A stretch of 64,000 nucleotides of DNA from JAUNSR01 sp036655355. GTDB taxonomy: Bacteria; Bacteroidota; Bacteroidia; Bacteroidales; JAUNSR01. Location of the stretch: positions 1 to 64,000 of the forward strand of contig JAVVQG010000005.1 in the NCBI GenBank assembly GCA_036655355.1, written 5' to 3'. Shown here piece after piece: positions 7,026 through 15,913 of the stretch. The position numbers and the translations under genes were made by a program. Every line of letters starts with the position of its first letter. Position 1 is the first letter of the stretch. The notes beneath the pieces are model-generated. The model searched no databases, was not told the DNA's origin, and worked only from the letters and a program-made list of their open reading frames with translations.

Positions 7026-9653
7026 TTAAAACTCTTGTCCGATCACGAAGTGGAAATTGCTTCCGCTGTTGGTACGCGATCCGAATACAGGATCGAAACC
7101 ATAAGCCCAGTCAATACCCATCATACCGATCATCGGAAGGAAGATACGCACACCCAGACCGGCTGAACGTTTCAAGCTGAATGGATTGAAGTTTTTCATC
7201 TCCGTCCATGCGTTACCCGCTTCCACGAATGCCAAACCATAAATCGTAGAGGATGGCTGAAGCATCAACGGATAGCGTAATTCCGCTACGAAACGCGCAT
7301 AGGTAGTAGCTACCGTGTTGCCGTATCCGTCTGTGATGGCTCCATTCTCATAACCTCTCAACGGAATGGTTTCCGTGATGTAGCTTGAGCTGTATCCCGA
7401 CATACCGTCACCACCCATGTAATAGGATTCGAACGGCGAGCGTTTGTATTTGTTATAATACCCCAGGAAGCCCATATCCGCACGTGTCATCAACACCAGG
7501 GTGTTGTTGTTCGTAGTAAGCGGTGTAAAGGTCTTCGCTGCGAATTTGATCTTGTAGTATTCCAACCACTTCAGCTTCTCTTCCGAGTAAACATCGGTTT
7601 CCTTGTAATGATCGGTGTTCTTAAACAACGAATAAGGAGGAGTAACCGTTCCACTCAAGCTGAACATCGATCCGCGACGCGTATAGATCGGGTTGTCGAT
7701 CGAGTTACGGGTTACGTTCAATTCCAAGTTCACACTGTTGCTCGTACCGTTCTCAACAGGGAAATAACGCCACTGTTTCAGAATATAGCACTGGTAAGAC
7801 AATGCCGCCGAGAACTGGAAGTAGTCATCCGGCCAATTCAAACGCTTACCGAATCCTAGCGTAGCCCCGATCATCTGAATCGATTTATCCGGGTCGATCG
7901 CCATTTCATAGCTGTTGTTATTGTAGCCGTTGTTATAGCCGTAATTGTTTCCATAGTAAGAGTTGTAGTTGTAATTATTATACATACTGTTACTATAGTA
8001 ATTGCTGCTGATATCGGTCTGCTTGCTGTAATAAGCGGATACGGAAAGCGAGTTCGGACGTTTTCCGCCGAACCAAGGATCGAAGAACGACATGCTGTAC
8101 GATTGGTAATAACGGGCATTCGTCTGAGCCGAGATGGTGAACGTCTGTCCCTCACCCTGCGGAATGATACCTTTGTATGAGCTTGGGTTCAACAGGTTCT
8201 TCATAGAGAAGTTCGTAAACTTCAGACTCAACTTACCGATGATACCGGTTTGACCCCATCCGGCCGAGAACTCGATCTGGTCATTGGCTTTCGACTCCAG
8301 TGCATAAAGGATATCCACCGTTCCGTTTTCCGGATCCGGGAGCGGCTGCGGGTTGATGGTTTCCGGGTTGAAGTGACCGGTCTGTGCCAACTCACGTGCC
8401 GAACGGATCAGAGCCGATTTGCTGAACAACTCACCCGGTTTGGTATAAAGCTCGCGACGAACCACGTGTTCATACAAACGGTCGTTCCCCTCGATGCGGA
8501 TGCGGTTGATCTTAGCAGGCTGTCCTTCGTAGACACGGAACTCCAGGTCGATCGAGTCGTTCTGTACGTTCACCTCTACCGGATCCATATTGAAGAACAG
8601 GTAACCCTGGTCCATATAGAGTGTACCGATTCCGTCTTCGTCGGTATGGATACGGTCTTGAATTTTCTTTTGGTTATAAACATCCCCCGGCTGCATCTGC
8701 AACACATCCTGCAAGAACTTCGAAGCATAGATCGTATTACCCACGAATTTCATGTCGCGCACGTAATACTTCTTACCCTCTTCGATTTCAAGGAGTACAT
8801 TTACCGTTTTGGAGTCGTTCGCCCAAACTGAATCTTTTACGATGCGAGCGTCACGATATCCCAATTCGTTGTATTTATCGATGATCAGCTGCTTGTCATT
8901 CTCAAACTCTTCCGGAACGAATTTCTTCGCACGGAACAAGTTCACCAACTTTCCTTTCTCGTTGGTTTTCTTCATGACACGCTGAAGTTTGTTGTCAGAC
9001 ATCACTTCGTTTCCTTCGATAATGATCTGATTCACCTTCACCTTCTCTTTCTTATCGATCAGGATGTCCACGATCATCTGATTTTCATTAGCCAGGTCGT
9101 CTTTCTGCAGAATCTGCACCGTGGCATTTTTAAAACCTTTCTCGTCGAAATAACGTTGAATCAGTTTTTTGGCGCGGTCCACCATGTTCGGGGTGATCTG
9201 ATTCCCCTTTACCAGTCCGAGCTGCATCTCCAGATCCTCACGCTCCGACTTCTTAACTCCCTGGAAATTGATCTGCGAGATACGCGGACGCTGTTTCAGG
9301 TCGATGTTTAACCACACTTTATTTCCAACAGACTTATCCACTGAGATCGAAACGTCAGAGAACAGACCTTGTTTCCAAAAGCGACGCACGGCAGTCGTGA
9401 TGTCATCGCCGGGAATTACGATCTGCTGACCTACGCTCAGACCGGAGAAGCCGATCAGCACATAGTCTTCGTAGTTTTTCACGCCTGAAACCGAAATCCC
9501 TGCGATTTCGTACTTCTTGGGAGAAGCCGAATAAAGGATCGAAGGATTGTAAATCGTATCCTGAGCCATCTGTTCCTGAGCGAAACTCAACGGACAACTC
9601 AACAGCGTCAAGCCCAACAGAGGGTATAATTTTTTATGCATATCGTATCGCAA
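7026..9653 (-). CDS. bamA: Outer membrane protein assembly factor BamA
   Basis: This 875-residue protein has a signal peptide ending near FAQEQ, about five POTRA repeats (about residues 47-450, each with a GN/GVK-type turn such as ISVSGVKNYED, INFQGVKKSER, IIIEGNEVMSD and IRIEGNDRLYE), then a 16-strand Omp85 barrel. The conserved loop-6 motif appears as IPLRGYENG. BamA inserts beta-barrel proteins into the outer membrane. An odd feature is a stretch at about residues 551-582 made almost only of Asn, Tyr, Ser and Gly, inside the barrel. Upstream uppS is 16 nt away. A second possible start lies at codon 5 (MHKKLYP), which gives a more normal signal peptide. Confidence 0.95.
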   Translation of the reverse strand: MRYDMHKKLYPLLGLTLLSCPLSFAQEQMAQDTIYNPSILYSASPKKYEIAGISVSGVKNYEDYVLIGFSGLSVGQQIVIPGDDITTAVRRFWKQGLFSDVSISVDKSVGNKVWLNIDLKQRPRISQINFQGVKKSEREDLEMQLGLVKGNQITPNMVDRAKKLIQRYFDEKGFKNATVQILQKDDLANENQMIVDILIDKKEKVKVNQIIIEGNEVMSDNKLQRVMKKTNEKGKLVNLFRAKKFVPEEFENDKQLIIDKYNELGYRDARIVKDSVWANDSKTVNVLLEIEEGKKYYVRDMKFVGNTIYASKFLQDVLQMQPGDVYNQKKIQDRIHTDEDGIGTLYMDQGYLFFNMDPVEVNVQNDSIDLEFRVYEGQPAKINRIRIEGNDRLYEHVVRRELYTKPGELFSKSALIRSARELAQTGHFNPETINPQPLPDPENGTVDILYALESKANDQIEFSAGWGQTGIIGKLSLKFTNFSMKNLLNPSSYKGIIPQGEGQTFTISAQTNARYYQSYSMSFFDPWFGGKRPNSLSVSAYYSKQTDISSNYYSNSMYNNYNYNSYYGNNYGYNNGYNNNSYEMAIDPDKSIQMIGATLGFGKRLNWPDDYFQFSAALSYQCYILKQWRYFPVENGTSNSVNLELNVTRNSIDNPIYTRRGSMFSLSGTVTPPYSLFKNTDHYKETDVYSEEKLKWLEYYKIKFAAKTFTPLTTNNNTLVLMTRADMGFLGYYNKYKRSPFESYYMGGDGMSGYSSSYITETIPLRGYENGAITDGYGNTVATTYARFVAELRYPLMLQPSSTIYGLAFVEAGNAWTEMKNFNPFSLKRSAGLGVRIFLPMIGMMGIDWAYGFDPVFGSRTNSGSNFHFVIGQEF

Positions 9654-9669
9654 TATTTTCGATTTCTAT

Positions 9670-10410
9670 TTAAGCTAATTGTTCGCTGGTTTTACCAAAA
9701 CGTCTTTCCCGGTTTTGATAATCGCAGATTGCCTCATACAAAGACTCCTCTCCGAAATCAGGCCAGTACACGTCTGTAAAATACAGTTCGGAATAAGCGG
9801 CCTGCCACATTAGGAAATTACTGATACGTTTCTCTCCTCCGGTGCGGATCAACAGGTCCGGATCGGGGAGACTGGCGGTAGTCAGATAAGAAGAGATCAG
9901 TTCGTCGGTGATTTCCTGTTCAGCGAGTTTACCTTGTGCGAACTCGCCGGCGATTCGTTTCACGGCATTCGTTATTTCCCAGCGGGAAGAGTAACTCAGG
10001 GCCAACACCAAGGTAAGACCGGTATTGCGCGAAGTCTCTTCGATGCATCGGTCCAAACGGTGCTTCACCTCTTGCGGCATACGCGAGAGGTCTCCGATTG
10101 CCTGCAGACGCACGTTGTTTTTCATCAGATCGGGAGTTTCCCGTTCGATAGCCATCACCAATAAACTCATCAATGCTTCCACTTCCTGATCCGGTCTATT
10201 CCAGTTTTCAGTAGAGAAGGTATATAAGGTAAGGTATTTGACGCCCACTTCCGAGGCAGCCTCGGTAATGGTACGTACGGATTCAACTCCGTACTGGTGG
10301 CCGTAGCTGCGCTCTTTGCCGCGCTCTTTGGCCCAACGCCCGTTCCCGTCCATAATAATAGCGATATGGCCCGGTACCCGTTCTAATTCTATTTGTTCTT
10401 TATACGACAT
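9670..10410 (-). CDS. uppS: Isoprenyl transferase (undecaprenyl diphosphate synthase)
   Basis: A 246-residue cis-prenyltransferase. It has the family signature HIAIIMDGNGRWAKERG, with the catalytic Asp at 21, and the C-terminal LLIRTGGEKRISNFLMWQ. It makes the C55 lipid carrier for peptidoglycan and surface polysaccharides. It lies 16 nt upstream of bamA and 16 nt downstream of the DUF6089-like gene, which suggests one operon. Confidence 0.95.
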   Translation of the reverse strand: MSYKEQIELERVPGHIAIIMDGNGRWAKERGKERSYGHQYGVESVRTITEAASEVGVKYLTLYTFSTENWNRPDQEVEALMSLLVMAIERETPDLMKNNVRLQAIGDLSRMPQEVKHRLDRCIEETSRNTGLTLVLALSYSSRWEITNAVKRIAGEFAQGKLAEQEITDELISSYLTTASLPDPDLLIRTGGEKRISNFLMWQAAYSELYFTDVYWPDFGEESLYEAICDYQNRERRFGKTSEQLA

Positions 10411-10426
10411 AAACGTCGGTATCTTT

Positions 10427-11098
10427 TTATTCTAAATTATTACACTTTCTTTTTCGAATTCCGAACTCGTAGGTAACCCCCACGGTGCAGGTTGAATACC
10501 AATCCGTATTCTTCCATCCGGAACTTTCGATCGGATACGGATCCTCAATTCCGTCACTCTTATCCGTCAGCATCTTGGCGAAGGTTACTTTTAGCACCGC
10601 ATTCCATCGGGGGGCGAATTTATATTTCAACCCCGCTCCCATCGGAAGCGAAAAACTAAATGCCGTTTCGCGGTTACCGCTCACCGCCCCGATTCCGATT
10701 CCCAAAGAGAGAAAAGGCGATATACGGGATGTATTGCGGTAATCGTATCCCCAGCCGTAGTTCAGAAAATTGAACTCGGCGCTTGCACCCGCTTGCCAAA
10801 GGCGCGAACTGAAAGAGAGCTGTGCATCGCCGGGAAATACATTTTCAAAATCCCTGCTGTCTCCCCGCAGCCCGGCCGTAAGGAATTCGCCGAGGAATGC
10901 CCACCGCAAATTGCGGTTATACCGGAAAGTCGCCTCGAAGGCTACGCCGGGGTTGTAAAAGAACTTCCCCTGATTGATGTCTCCGTATGCGGAGCTGACG
11001 CCAGCCGCCACGCCTCCCTCGTAGAGGTAATCCTGCGCTTTAACGGAGGAAAAGAGCGTGCCGCATAAACATATGATGATGATGCCAAACCGTTTCAT
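10427..11098 (-). CDS. Outer membrane beta-barrel protein, DUF6089-like
   Basis: A 223-residue protein with a signal peptide (MKRFGIIIICLCGTLFSSVKAQ) followed by alternating beta strands ending in aromatic residues (FEATFRYNRNLRWAFLGEFL, FSSRLWQAGASAEFNFLNYGW, YSTCTVGVTYEFGIRKRK). This fits a small 8-strand barrel. Genes of this type lie directly before uppS-bamA in many Bacteroidetes. The function is not known; the link with BamA is from position only. Confidence 0.8.
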   Translation of the reverse strand: MKRFGIIIICLCGTLFSSVKAQDYLYEGGVAAGVSSAYGDINQGKFFYNPGVAFEATFRYNRNLRWAFLGEFLTAGLRGDSRDFENVFPGDAQLSFSSRLWQAGASAEFNFLNYGWGYDYRNTSRISPFLSLGIGIGAVSGNRETAFSFSLPMGAGLKYKFAPRWNAVLKVTFAKMLTDKSDGIEDPYPIESSGWKNTDWYSTCTVGVTYEFGIRKRKCNNLE

Positions 11099-11171
11099 TA
11101 CTCCCTTTTTAGATAGTTTATCTTATAATAGAAACGAAATGAAACAGCTTTAAGTATATCATATCCTTAAA

Positions 11172-12575
11172 TTACTCAACGGGTGTGAAGGCCAATTGGT
11201 TCAAACGCCCTCTCCAGATTTGATTGATTTCACCTTCGGCGTTTAATCCGCCCAACAAATTGATATAATAATCAGATCCCACATAAACCGAACAGAATGC
11301 TCTTGCGGCATACGCTTTCGGGAAAGAGAGATTATCTGAAACACGTTTCCAGCTTACCCCTTTATCGTATGAATAATAGATAGAAGGTGTGAAGGTTCCG
11401 TTTCCTGTAGTAGCGGTCTCCCCGCCGATCAACATCCAGAATGTATTGGCATAGCGCGGATCGGTCTGATACGTGATCAGCGTTGCGCCTTGTACTGCCG
11501 GAAGGTATTTCTGTTTGAATTCCGCCCATGGGTTTACACCGTCGTAACTCCAAGTTGAAGCGGTCAGCGATCCGTCTGCAGTCTGTCCGCCTACGATTAC
11601 GATGCGTTGCAGCGTACCTCCGAAATATTGAACCGCATCGGAGAACCCTTTAACCGGGAAGTCCGCCGGAACGATTCCGTTCAACGTCCAGTTCACCGCA
11701 TCGGTTGAATAAGCGAATGTCGACACACCGCTATTATCCACGATGGCGATCAATTGGTCTTTCGCTCCGTTAACACCTGAAAGTACCCCGATCAGGTTTT
11801 TGAAAACAAATGCGTTGCTGCTTACATTCCAATTCGTACCGTCTGAAGAACCGATCAGTTCTCCTTGTGCGGATACCATATACAATGAGTTAGAGAAGCT
11901 TTTCAGAGAAGATAGAACCGGTTCTGATCCGGCCGGAACAGCAACTGCTCCTTTGGTCCACGATTTAAGATCTGATTGCGGCGCCGTATAGAGAGCATAC
12001 GCCGTTGCGTTCTGTACATACCAGTAAAGGTCTCCCGAGAAAGAAACCGCTTTCTGCTGACGAATCACGCCCGCATCAGCCAACGGATTTGCCACATACT
12101 GTTTCCATTCAATGGTATCGCCGATCACTTGGTGCACATTCACCTTAATATTATAATACTTCGTATTGATTCCGTTGGCAGCTACCACTTTCATCAACAC
12201 CGGCGAAGAGAAATCGATTGAGTCCGTCGCCGAATACTCCATCGTGTCCGATGCCGTGTAAAGGGTTACTGATTCAGGAGCAGAGAATGAGATTTCCGCA
12301 AGAAGACGGTCTGTTTTAGATCCCACCGGTAGCGAATCTGCATTAAAGATCTGCCCCACAAGGTTCCCCTCCGCATCTTTTTGTCCATACTGGTCGATGG
12401 TAAAAAACACCGACGCTAGATCACTCATTACAGAATCATTGTTTGCCAAATTGAAGCTTGTCACCAATGCATCCGTGTACTCGGTTTTATCATTCTCGAT
12501 CGAATCATCACTACAAGACCCAAAGCCAAGCCCAAGTAAAGACAATGCTAAAAAATATATTTTTCTAATCTTCAT
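11172..12575 (-). CDS. Surface lipoprotein, DUF6242-like
   Basis: The open frame reaches back to 12710, but the ATG at 12575 gives MKIRKIYFLALSLLGLGFGSCSDDS, a perfect lipoprotein signal with Cys followed by acidic residues, a pattern linked to surface export in Bacteroidetes. The mature part (about 445 residues) has an Ig-like N-terminal domain and then repeated modules with Trp/Ser-rich turns (SSDGTNWNVSSN, YSTDAVNWTLNG, YSYDKGVSWKRVSDN). These look like sialidase/BNR-type beta-propeller blades. The ligand is unknown. It follows ribD at 131 nt from the chosen start. Confidence 0.78.
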   Translation of the reverse strand: MKIRKIYFLALSLLGLGFGSCSDDSIENDKTEYTDALVTSFNLANNDSVMSDLASVFFTIDQYGQKDAEGNLVGQIFNADSLPVGSKTDRLLAEISFSAPESVTLYTASDTMEYSATDSIDFSSPVLMKVVAANGINTKYYNIKVNVHQVIGDTIEWKQYVANPLADAGVIRQQKAVSFSGDLYWYVQNATAYALYTAPQSDLKSWTKGAVAVPAGSEPVLSSLKSFSNSLYMVSAQGELIGSSDGTNWNVSSNAFVFKNLIGVLSGVNGAKDQLIAIVDNSGVSTFAYSTDAVNWTLNGIVPADFPVKGFSDAVQYFGGTLQRIVIVGGQTADGSLTASTWSYDGVNPWAEFKQKYLPAVQGATLITYQTDPRYANTFWMLIGGETATTGNGTFTPSIYYSYDKGVSWKRVSDNLSFPKAYAARAFCSVYVGSDYYINLLGGLNAEGEINQIWRGRLNQLAFTPVE

Positions 12576-12706
12576 TCTTTGAAGTTTATTATAATTTATG
12601 CCCTGCAAAATTAAAAACAATTTTGGCTTTCTTGTAGTTAGCCAAACATTATTATCATAAATTAGAAGTAGACACCCCCTAAAAAACGCTAAAATGTATT
12701 TATAAA

Positions 12707-13759
12707 TCAATTTTTACCGTAACTCAGCACCAAGGAATCCCCAAAGTGTTGAGATTCAAATAAAACTCCGCGGATGCAAGGAGCTTTCACACCGTCGCCG
12801 ATTTGAACGGAACCGATTTCTACCCTTGCCTCATCCCAAAGAGCGGAATCGATGAAGCTTTGGAGCAGTTCGGCACCCCCCTCTACCAAGACGGTCTGGA
12901 TATCGAAACGAAGTAATTCGCGAAGCGTTTCTTTGAGCAATGCACCGTCGAAAGGGAGCGTAACATAGGTAACCCCGGGATGCGGATGACGATCTGCGGG
13001 CACTTCCCCGGCGGTTATCACCACTGTGGGAATGCTACCGTCCAGGATATTGGCCTCGACGGGAATCCTTAGGGTACGGTCTAGAAAGATACGGGTGGGA
13101 TGAGAGCCGTCCCATTTCCGAACGGAGAGTTTGGGGTTGTCTTTCAACACGGTTGTGGTACCCACCATGATGGCATCCACCTCGCTACGCAACTTATGTA
13201 CCATGATTGAGTTCACCTCATCGGATATGCTCAGCGGTTTTTCGTCCGACCCCGGCGTACGATGACGATCCATAAAACCGTCGGCACTCTGCGCCCATTT
13301 CAGGATCACATAGGGCCGTTGCTTTTGTTGTACGGCAAAGAAACTTTTATTCAGCGCCAGACACTCCTGCTCAAGCACGCCCACCTTCACCTCGACACCG
13401 GCGTTTCGCATCATACGTATTCCGCGACCCGACACTTCGAAGAAAGGATCCAATACGCCCACCACCACGCGGGGAATCCCCTTTTCGATAATCAGCTTCG
13501 AACAGGGAGGCGTCTTTCCCCAATGAGAACACGGTTCCAGACTCACATAAAGGGTACTCTCTTTCAACAATTCCTGGTTTTTCACCGAACGGATGGCATT
13601 CACCTCGGCATGCGCCTCACCGCATTTGCGATGAAACCCCTCTCCGATAACCTTTCCGTCATGGACGATTACCGCACCCACCATCGGATTGGGAGAGACA
13701 TGTCCCCGTCCGAGCGCCGCCAATTGAAGACATCGCTCCATGTATTGTTCATCTGTCAT
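12707..13759 (-). CDS. ribD: Bifunctional riboflavin biosynthesis deaminase/reductase
   Basis: This 350-residue protein has both domains of RibD. The N-terminal cytidine-deaminase-like zinc domain carries H50-A-E52 (GEAHAEVNAI) and the two Cys at 77 and 86 (EPCSHWGKTPPCSKLI). The C-terminal NADPH-dependent reductase domain (about 145-350) carries LKWAQSADGFMD and VEGGAELLQSF. It catalyses two steps from GTP-derived pyrimidine to riboflavin. The gene is divergent from prmC with only 46 nt between start codons. The other flavin gene here, ribF, is 39 kb away. Confidence 0.95.
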   Translation of the reverse strand: MTDEQYMERCLQLAALGRGHVSPNPMVGAVIVHDGKVIGEGFHRKCGEAHAEVNAIRSVKNQELLKESTLYVSLEPCSHWGKTPPCSKLIIEKGIPRVVVGVLDPFFEVSGRGIRMMRNAGVEVKVGVLEQECLALNKSFFAVQQKQRPYVILKWAQSADGFMDRHRTPGSDEKPLSISDEVNSIMVHKLRSEVDAIMVGTTTVLKDNPKLSVRKWDGSHPTRIFLDRTLRIPVEANILDGSIPTVVITAGEVPADRHPHPGVTYVTLPFDGALLKETLRELLRFDIQTVLVEGGAELLQSFIDSALWDEARVEIGSVQIGDGVKAPCIRGVLFESQHFGDSLVLSYGKN

Positions 13760-13780
13760 ATTTACATCTGTATTTCTTGT

Positions 13781-13788
13781 TATCTTTG
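13781..13788 (+). promoter_or_regulatory. -7 element for prmC
   Basis: TATCTTTG matches TAnnTTTG and ends 17 nt before the prmC ATG at 13806. No good -33 TTG is seen at the right spacing, so the leader would be very short or the promoter weak. Confidence 0.5.
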
Positions 13789-13805
13789 CAATAAATCAAT
13801 CGCAC

Positions 13806-14654
13806 ATGCAAGCAACGATCAATCATATCCGCACCAATCTGAACGGACTCTATCCGCCTCAGGAGATCGAACAGTTTATCCTACTCATATTCCACCACCT
13901 GGCGGGATACTCCCGAGTGGACCTAATCCTCCACAAAAATAACAAATTATCCGACTCACTCCGGGAGGAAGCGTTCCGAATTACCGAAAGACTCCGCACC
14001 TTCGAACCCATACAGTATATATTGGGGGAGACGGAATTTCTGGGCTTCCGCTTTCACGTACGACCGGGAGTATTGATTCCGCGTCCCGAAACGGAGGAGC
14101 TGATTGAGCTGATCCGCACCGAAAACAGCGGCAGGGAGGGGAATCTACTCGATATCGGCACCGGAAGCGGATGCATCGCGATCAGCATCGCCAAGCTCCT
14201 TCCGCACCTGAAGGTGTCTGCTTGGGACGTATCGCCCGAAGCGCTCGAAATCGCACGGGAGAACGCATCCCTGAATGACGCGCAGGTTGATTTCCGATTG
14301 ACCGACGTATTAACGGTGCAACCAAACGAAATCCCGGCCCGCTATGACCTGATCGTCAGCAATCCGCCTTACATCTGTCAGAGCGAAAAGCGAGAAATGG
14401 AGCGTAACGTGCTCGATTATGAACCACATCTGGCGCTGTTTGTTGAGGATTCAGACCCGCTTCTTTTTTATCGGAGAATCGCGGAACTGGGAGGCGACTT
14501 ACTGACTCCGGGAGGCTCGCTCTATTTTGAGATCAACGCCCGATTCGGCGCGGAAACGGTAGAGATGATGCAAGAAACCGGCTATACCGATGTACACATC
14601 GTCTGCGATATCCACGGTAAAGAACGGATGGTGCGAGGTACTAAAACCACATAA
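13806..14654 (+). CDS. prmC: Release factor glutamine methyltransferase
   Basis: A longer frame starts at 13740 but overlaps the ribD start; the ATG at 13806 (MQATINHIRTNLNG) gives the usual 282-residue PrmC/HemK. An N-terminal helical bundle binds release factors (about 1-80). The SAM domain has LLDIGTGSGCIAISIA (115-129) and the catalytic NPPY (186-189). It methylates the GGQ glutamine of RF1/RF2. recX follows after 4 nt. Confidence 0.94.
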   Translation: MQATINHIRTNLNGLYPPQEIEQFILLIFHHLAGYSRVDLILHKNNKLSDSLREEAFRITERLRTFEPIQYILGETEFLGFRFHVRPGVLIPRPETEELIELIRTENSGREGNLLDIGTGSGCIAISIAKLLPHLKVSAWDVSPEALEIARENASLNDAQVDFRLTDVLTVQPNEIPARYDLIVSNPPYICQSEKREMERNVLDYEPHLALFVEDSDPLLFYRRIAELGGDLLTPGGSLYFEINARFGAETVEMMQETGYTDVHIVCDIHGKERMVRGTKTT

Positions 14655-14658
14655 AAAA

Positions 14659-15126
14659 ATGAAGAGTCTAACTCAGGGGGAAGCCCTGCACAAAGCAGCC
14701 GCTTATTGCTCGAAGTCGGAACATTGCATTTCTGAAATCAGAGAGAAACTAAAGCAGTGGGGAACCGAGAGCGAAGATGTCGAACCGATCATCACACGCC
14801 TGCTGAAAGAGAAATTTATCGATGAAAACCGCTATTGCCGCAGTTTCATCAACGACAAATACAAATACAACCGCTGGGGACGCATCAAGATCGGCTATGC
14901 GCTTCGGATGAAAAAGATCCCCGACTACATCGTGTATGAATCGATGGACGAAGTGATCGACGAGGAGCTGTACCGACAGAACCTCATCGCCCTGCTTCGC
15001 GAAAAGAAGCGATCCGCAAAGGGAATAAACAAACAGGAGGAGTATGCGAAGCTTTTCCGGTTTGCCGCTTCACGCGGATTCGATTGTTCAGAAATCAGCA
15101 AAGCCATCAAAGAGATGACCGAGTAA
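14659..15126 (+). CDS. recX: Regulatory protein RecX
   Basis: The start at 14659 (MKSLTQGEALHKAAAYCSKSEHCISEIREKL) gives 155 residues, close to the normal RecX length. It has the three-helix RecX repeats, including the pattern YCSKSEHCISEIREKLKQWG, LKEKFIDENRYCRSFINDKY and W-G-R-I-K-IGYAL. RecX modulates RecA filaments. It begins 4 nt after the prmC stop, so it is translationally coupled with it rather than with recA. Confidence 0.9.
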   Translation: MKSLTQGEALHKAAAYCSKSEHCISEIREKLKQWGTESEDVEPIITRLLKEKFIDENRYCRSFINDKYKYNRWGRIKIGYALRMKKIPDYIVYESMDEVIDEELYRQNLIALLREKKRSAKGINKQEEYAKLFRFAASRGFDCSEISKAIKEMTE

Positions 15127-15144
15127 ACCTTTAGAGCGTATCTC

Positions 15145-15813
15145 ATGTGGAATCTGTTATTTCCTAAATCATGCCTCATCTGCGAAAACCCGCTTTGTAA
15201 AGGGGAAGAGGGTGTGTGCCGCTATTGTCTGGGGCATTTGCCCCGCACCAATTTTCACCTGGAGAAGGATAATCCGGCAGAACAATTGTTCTTCGGCAAA
15301 TGCGAGATCCAACAGGCAGCCTCGTTTTGCTATTTTGAGAAAGGAAACGACTTGCGGAGACTGATCCATGAGTTCAAATACCGAAACAACCGGGATGTTG
15401 CCGTACAACTGGGCGCACTCTACGGGCGCGAACTGATGCGAAGCGACTGGAGCGATGGGATTGATCTGATCGTGCCGGTTCCTTTACATTATTATAAGAA
15501 GATAAAACGGGGATACAACCAAAGCGAATACATCGCACGCGGATTGAGCTCCGCGCTTTGCAAACCGCTCTGCAACTCGGTATTAAGGAAAGAGCGGAAT
15601 GCCGCCACGCAAACGCGGAAGACGCTTTACGACCGCTATCTGAATGCAGATCGCAGTTTCTCGCTCCACAACGGTGCGAAACTGAGCGGCAAACACCTGT
15701 TGCTGGTTGACGATGTGCTCACTTCCGGGGCCACGCTCGAAGCCTGTGCAAACACATTGCTTGCCATCCCCGATGTGAAAATCAGCATTATCACTCTTGC
15801 ATTCGCAGAATAA
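15145..15813 (+). CDS. comF: ComF family phosphoribosyltransferase-like protein
   Basis: A 222-residue protein with an N-terminal double zinc-finger pattern (CLICENPLCKGEEGVCRYC), a basic middle region (IKRGYNQSEYIARGLSSAL), and a type I PRTase PRPP loop (LLLVDDVLTSGATLEAC). ComF proteins are linked to DNA uptake or ssDNA handling; the enzymatic substrate is not known. It follows recX by 18 nt and pyrE comes after 100 nt with its own promoter inside the comF 3' end. Confidence 0.9.
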   Translation: MWNLLFPKSCLICENPLCKGEEGVCRYCLGHLPRTNFHLEKDNPAEQLFFGKCEIQQAASFCYFEKGNDLRRLIHEFKYRNNRDVAVQLGALYGRELMRSDWSDGIDLIVPVPLHYYKKIKRGYNQSEYIARGLSSALCKPLCNSVLRKERNAATQTRKTLYDRYLNADRSFSLHNGAKLSGKHLLLVDDVLTSGATLEACANTLLAIPDVKISIITLAFAE

Positions 15814-15826
15814 TACTTTATCTTTG
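15797..15826 (+). promoter_or_regulatory. Promoter of pyrE
   Basis: TTG at 15797-15799, a 19-nt spacer, then TATCTTTG at 15819-15826 match the Bacteroidetes consensus. The promoter overlaps the comF stop codon region. It places the repeated leader element (core at 15879-15900) inside the pyrE mRNA leader, about 50 nt after the probable start of transcription. Confidence 0.7.
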
Positions 15827-15844
15827 CCCAATCCAAAAAATGCA

Positions 15845-15900
15845 CCTCGCAAATGGTTCCTTTGGAACACAGACGACGCATTTGACCTTGATGTTAAAAA
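15845..15900 (+). promoter_or_regulatory. Repeated leader element, copy A (pyrE)
   Basis: The 3' core TTGACCTTGATGTTAAAA lies within 15879-15900 and is identical to that of copy B. It ends 13 nt before the pyrE ATG. The inner CGCCA/TGGCG stem of the other copies is missing; instead AAATGC near 15838-15843 can pair with GCATTT at 15878-15883. It is a shortened or diverged version. Confidence 0.65.
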
Positions 15901-15913
15901 TAAATTCTATCAA

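Noticed and set aside
12576..12710. Longer start for the DUF6242-like lipoprotein
   Set aside because: The added 45 residues would bury the lipoprotein signal and overlap the ribD stop; the ATG at 12575 is much better.
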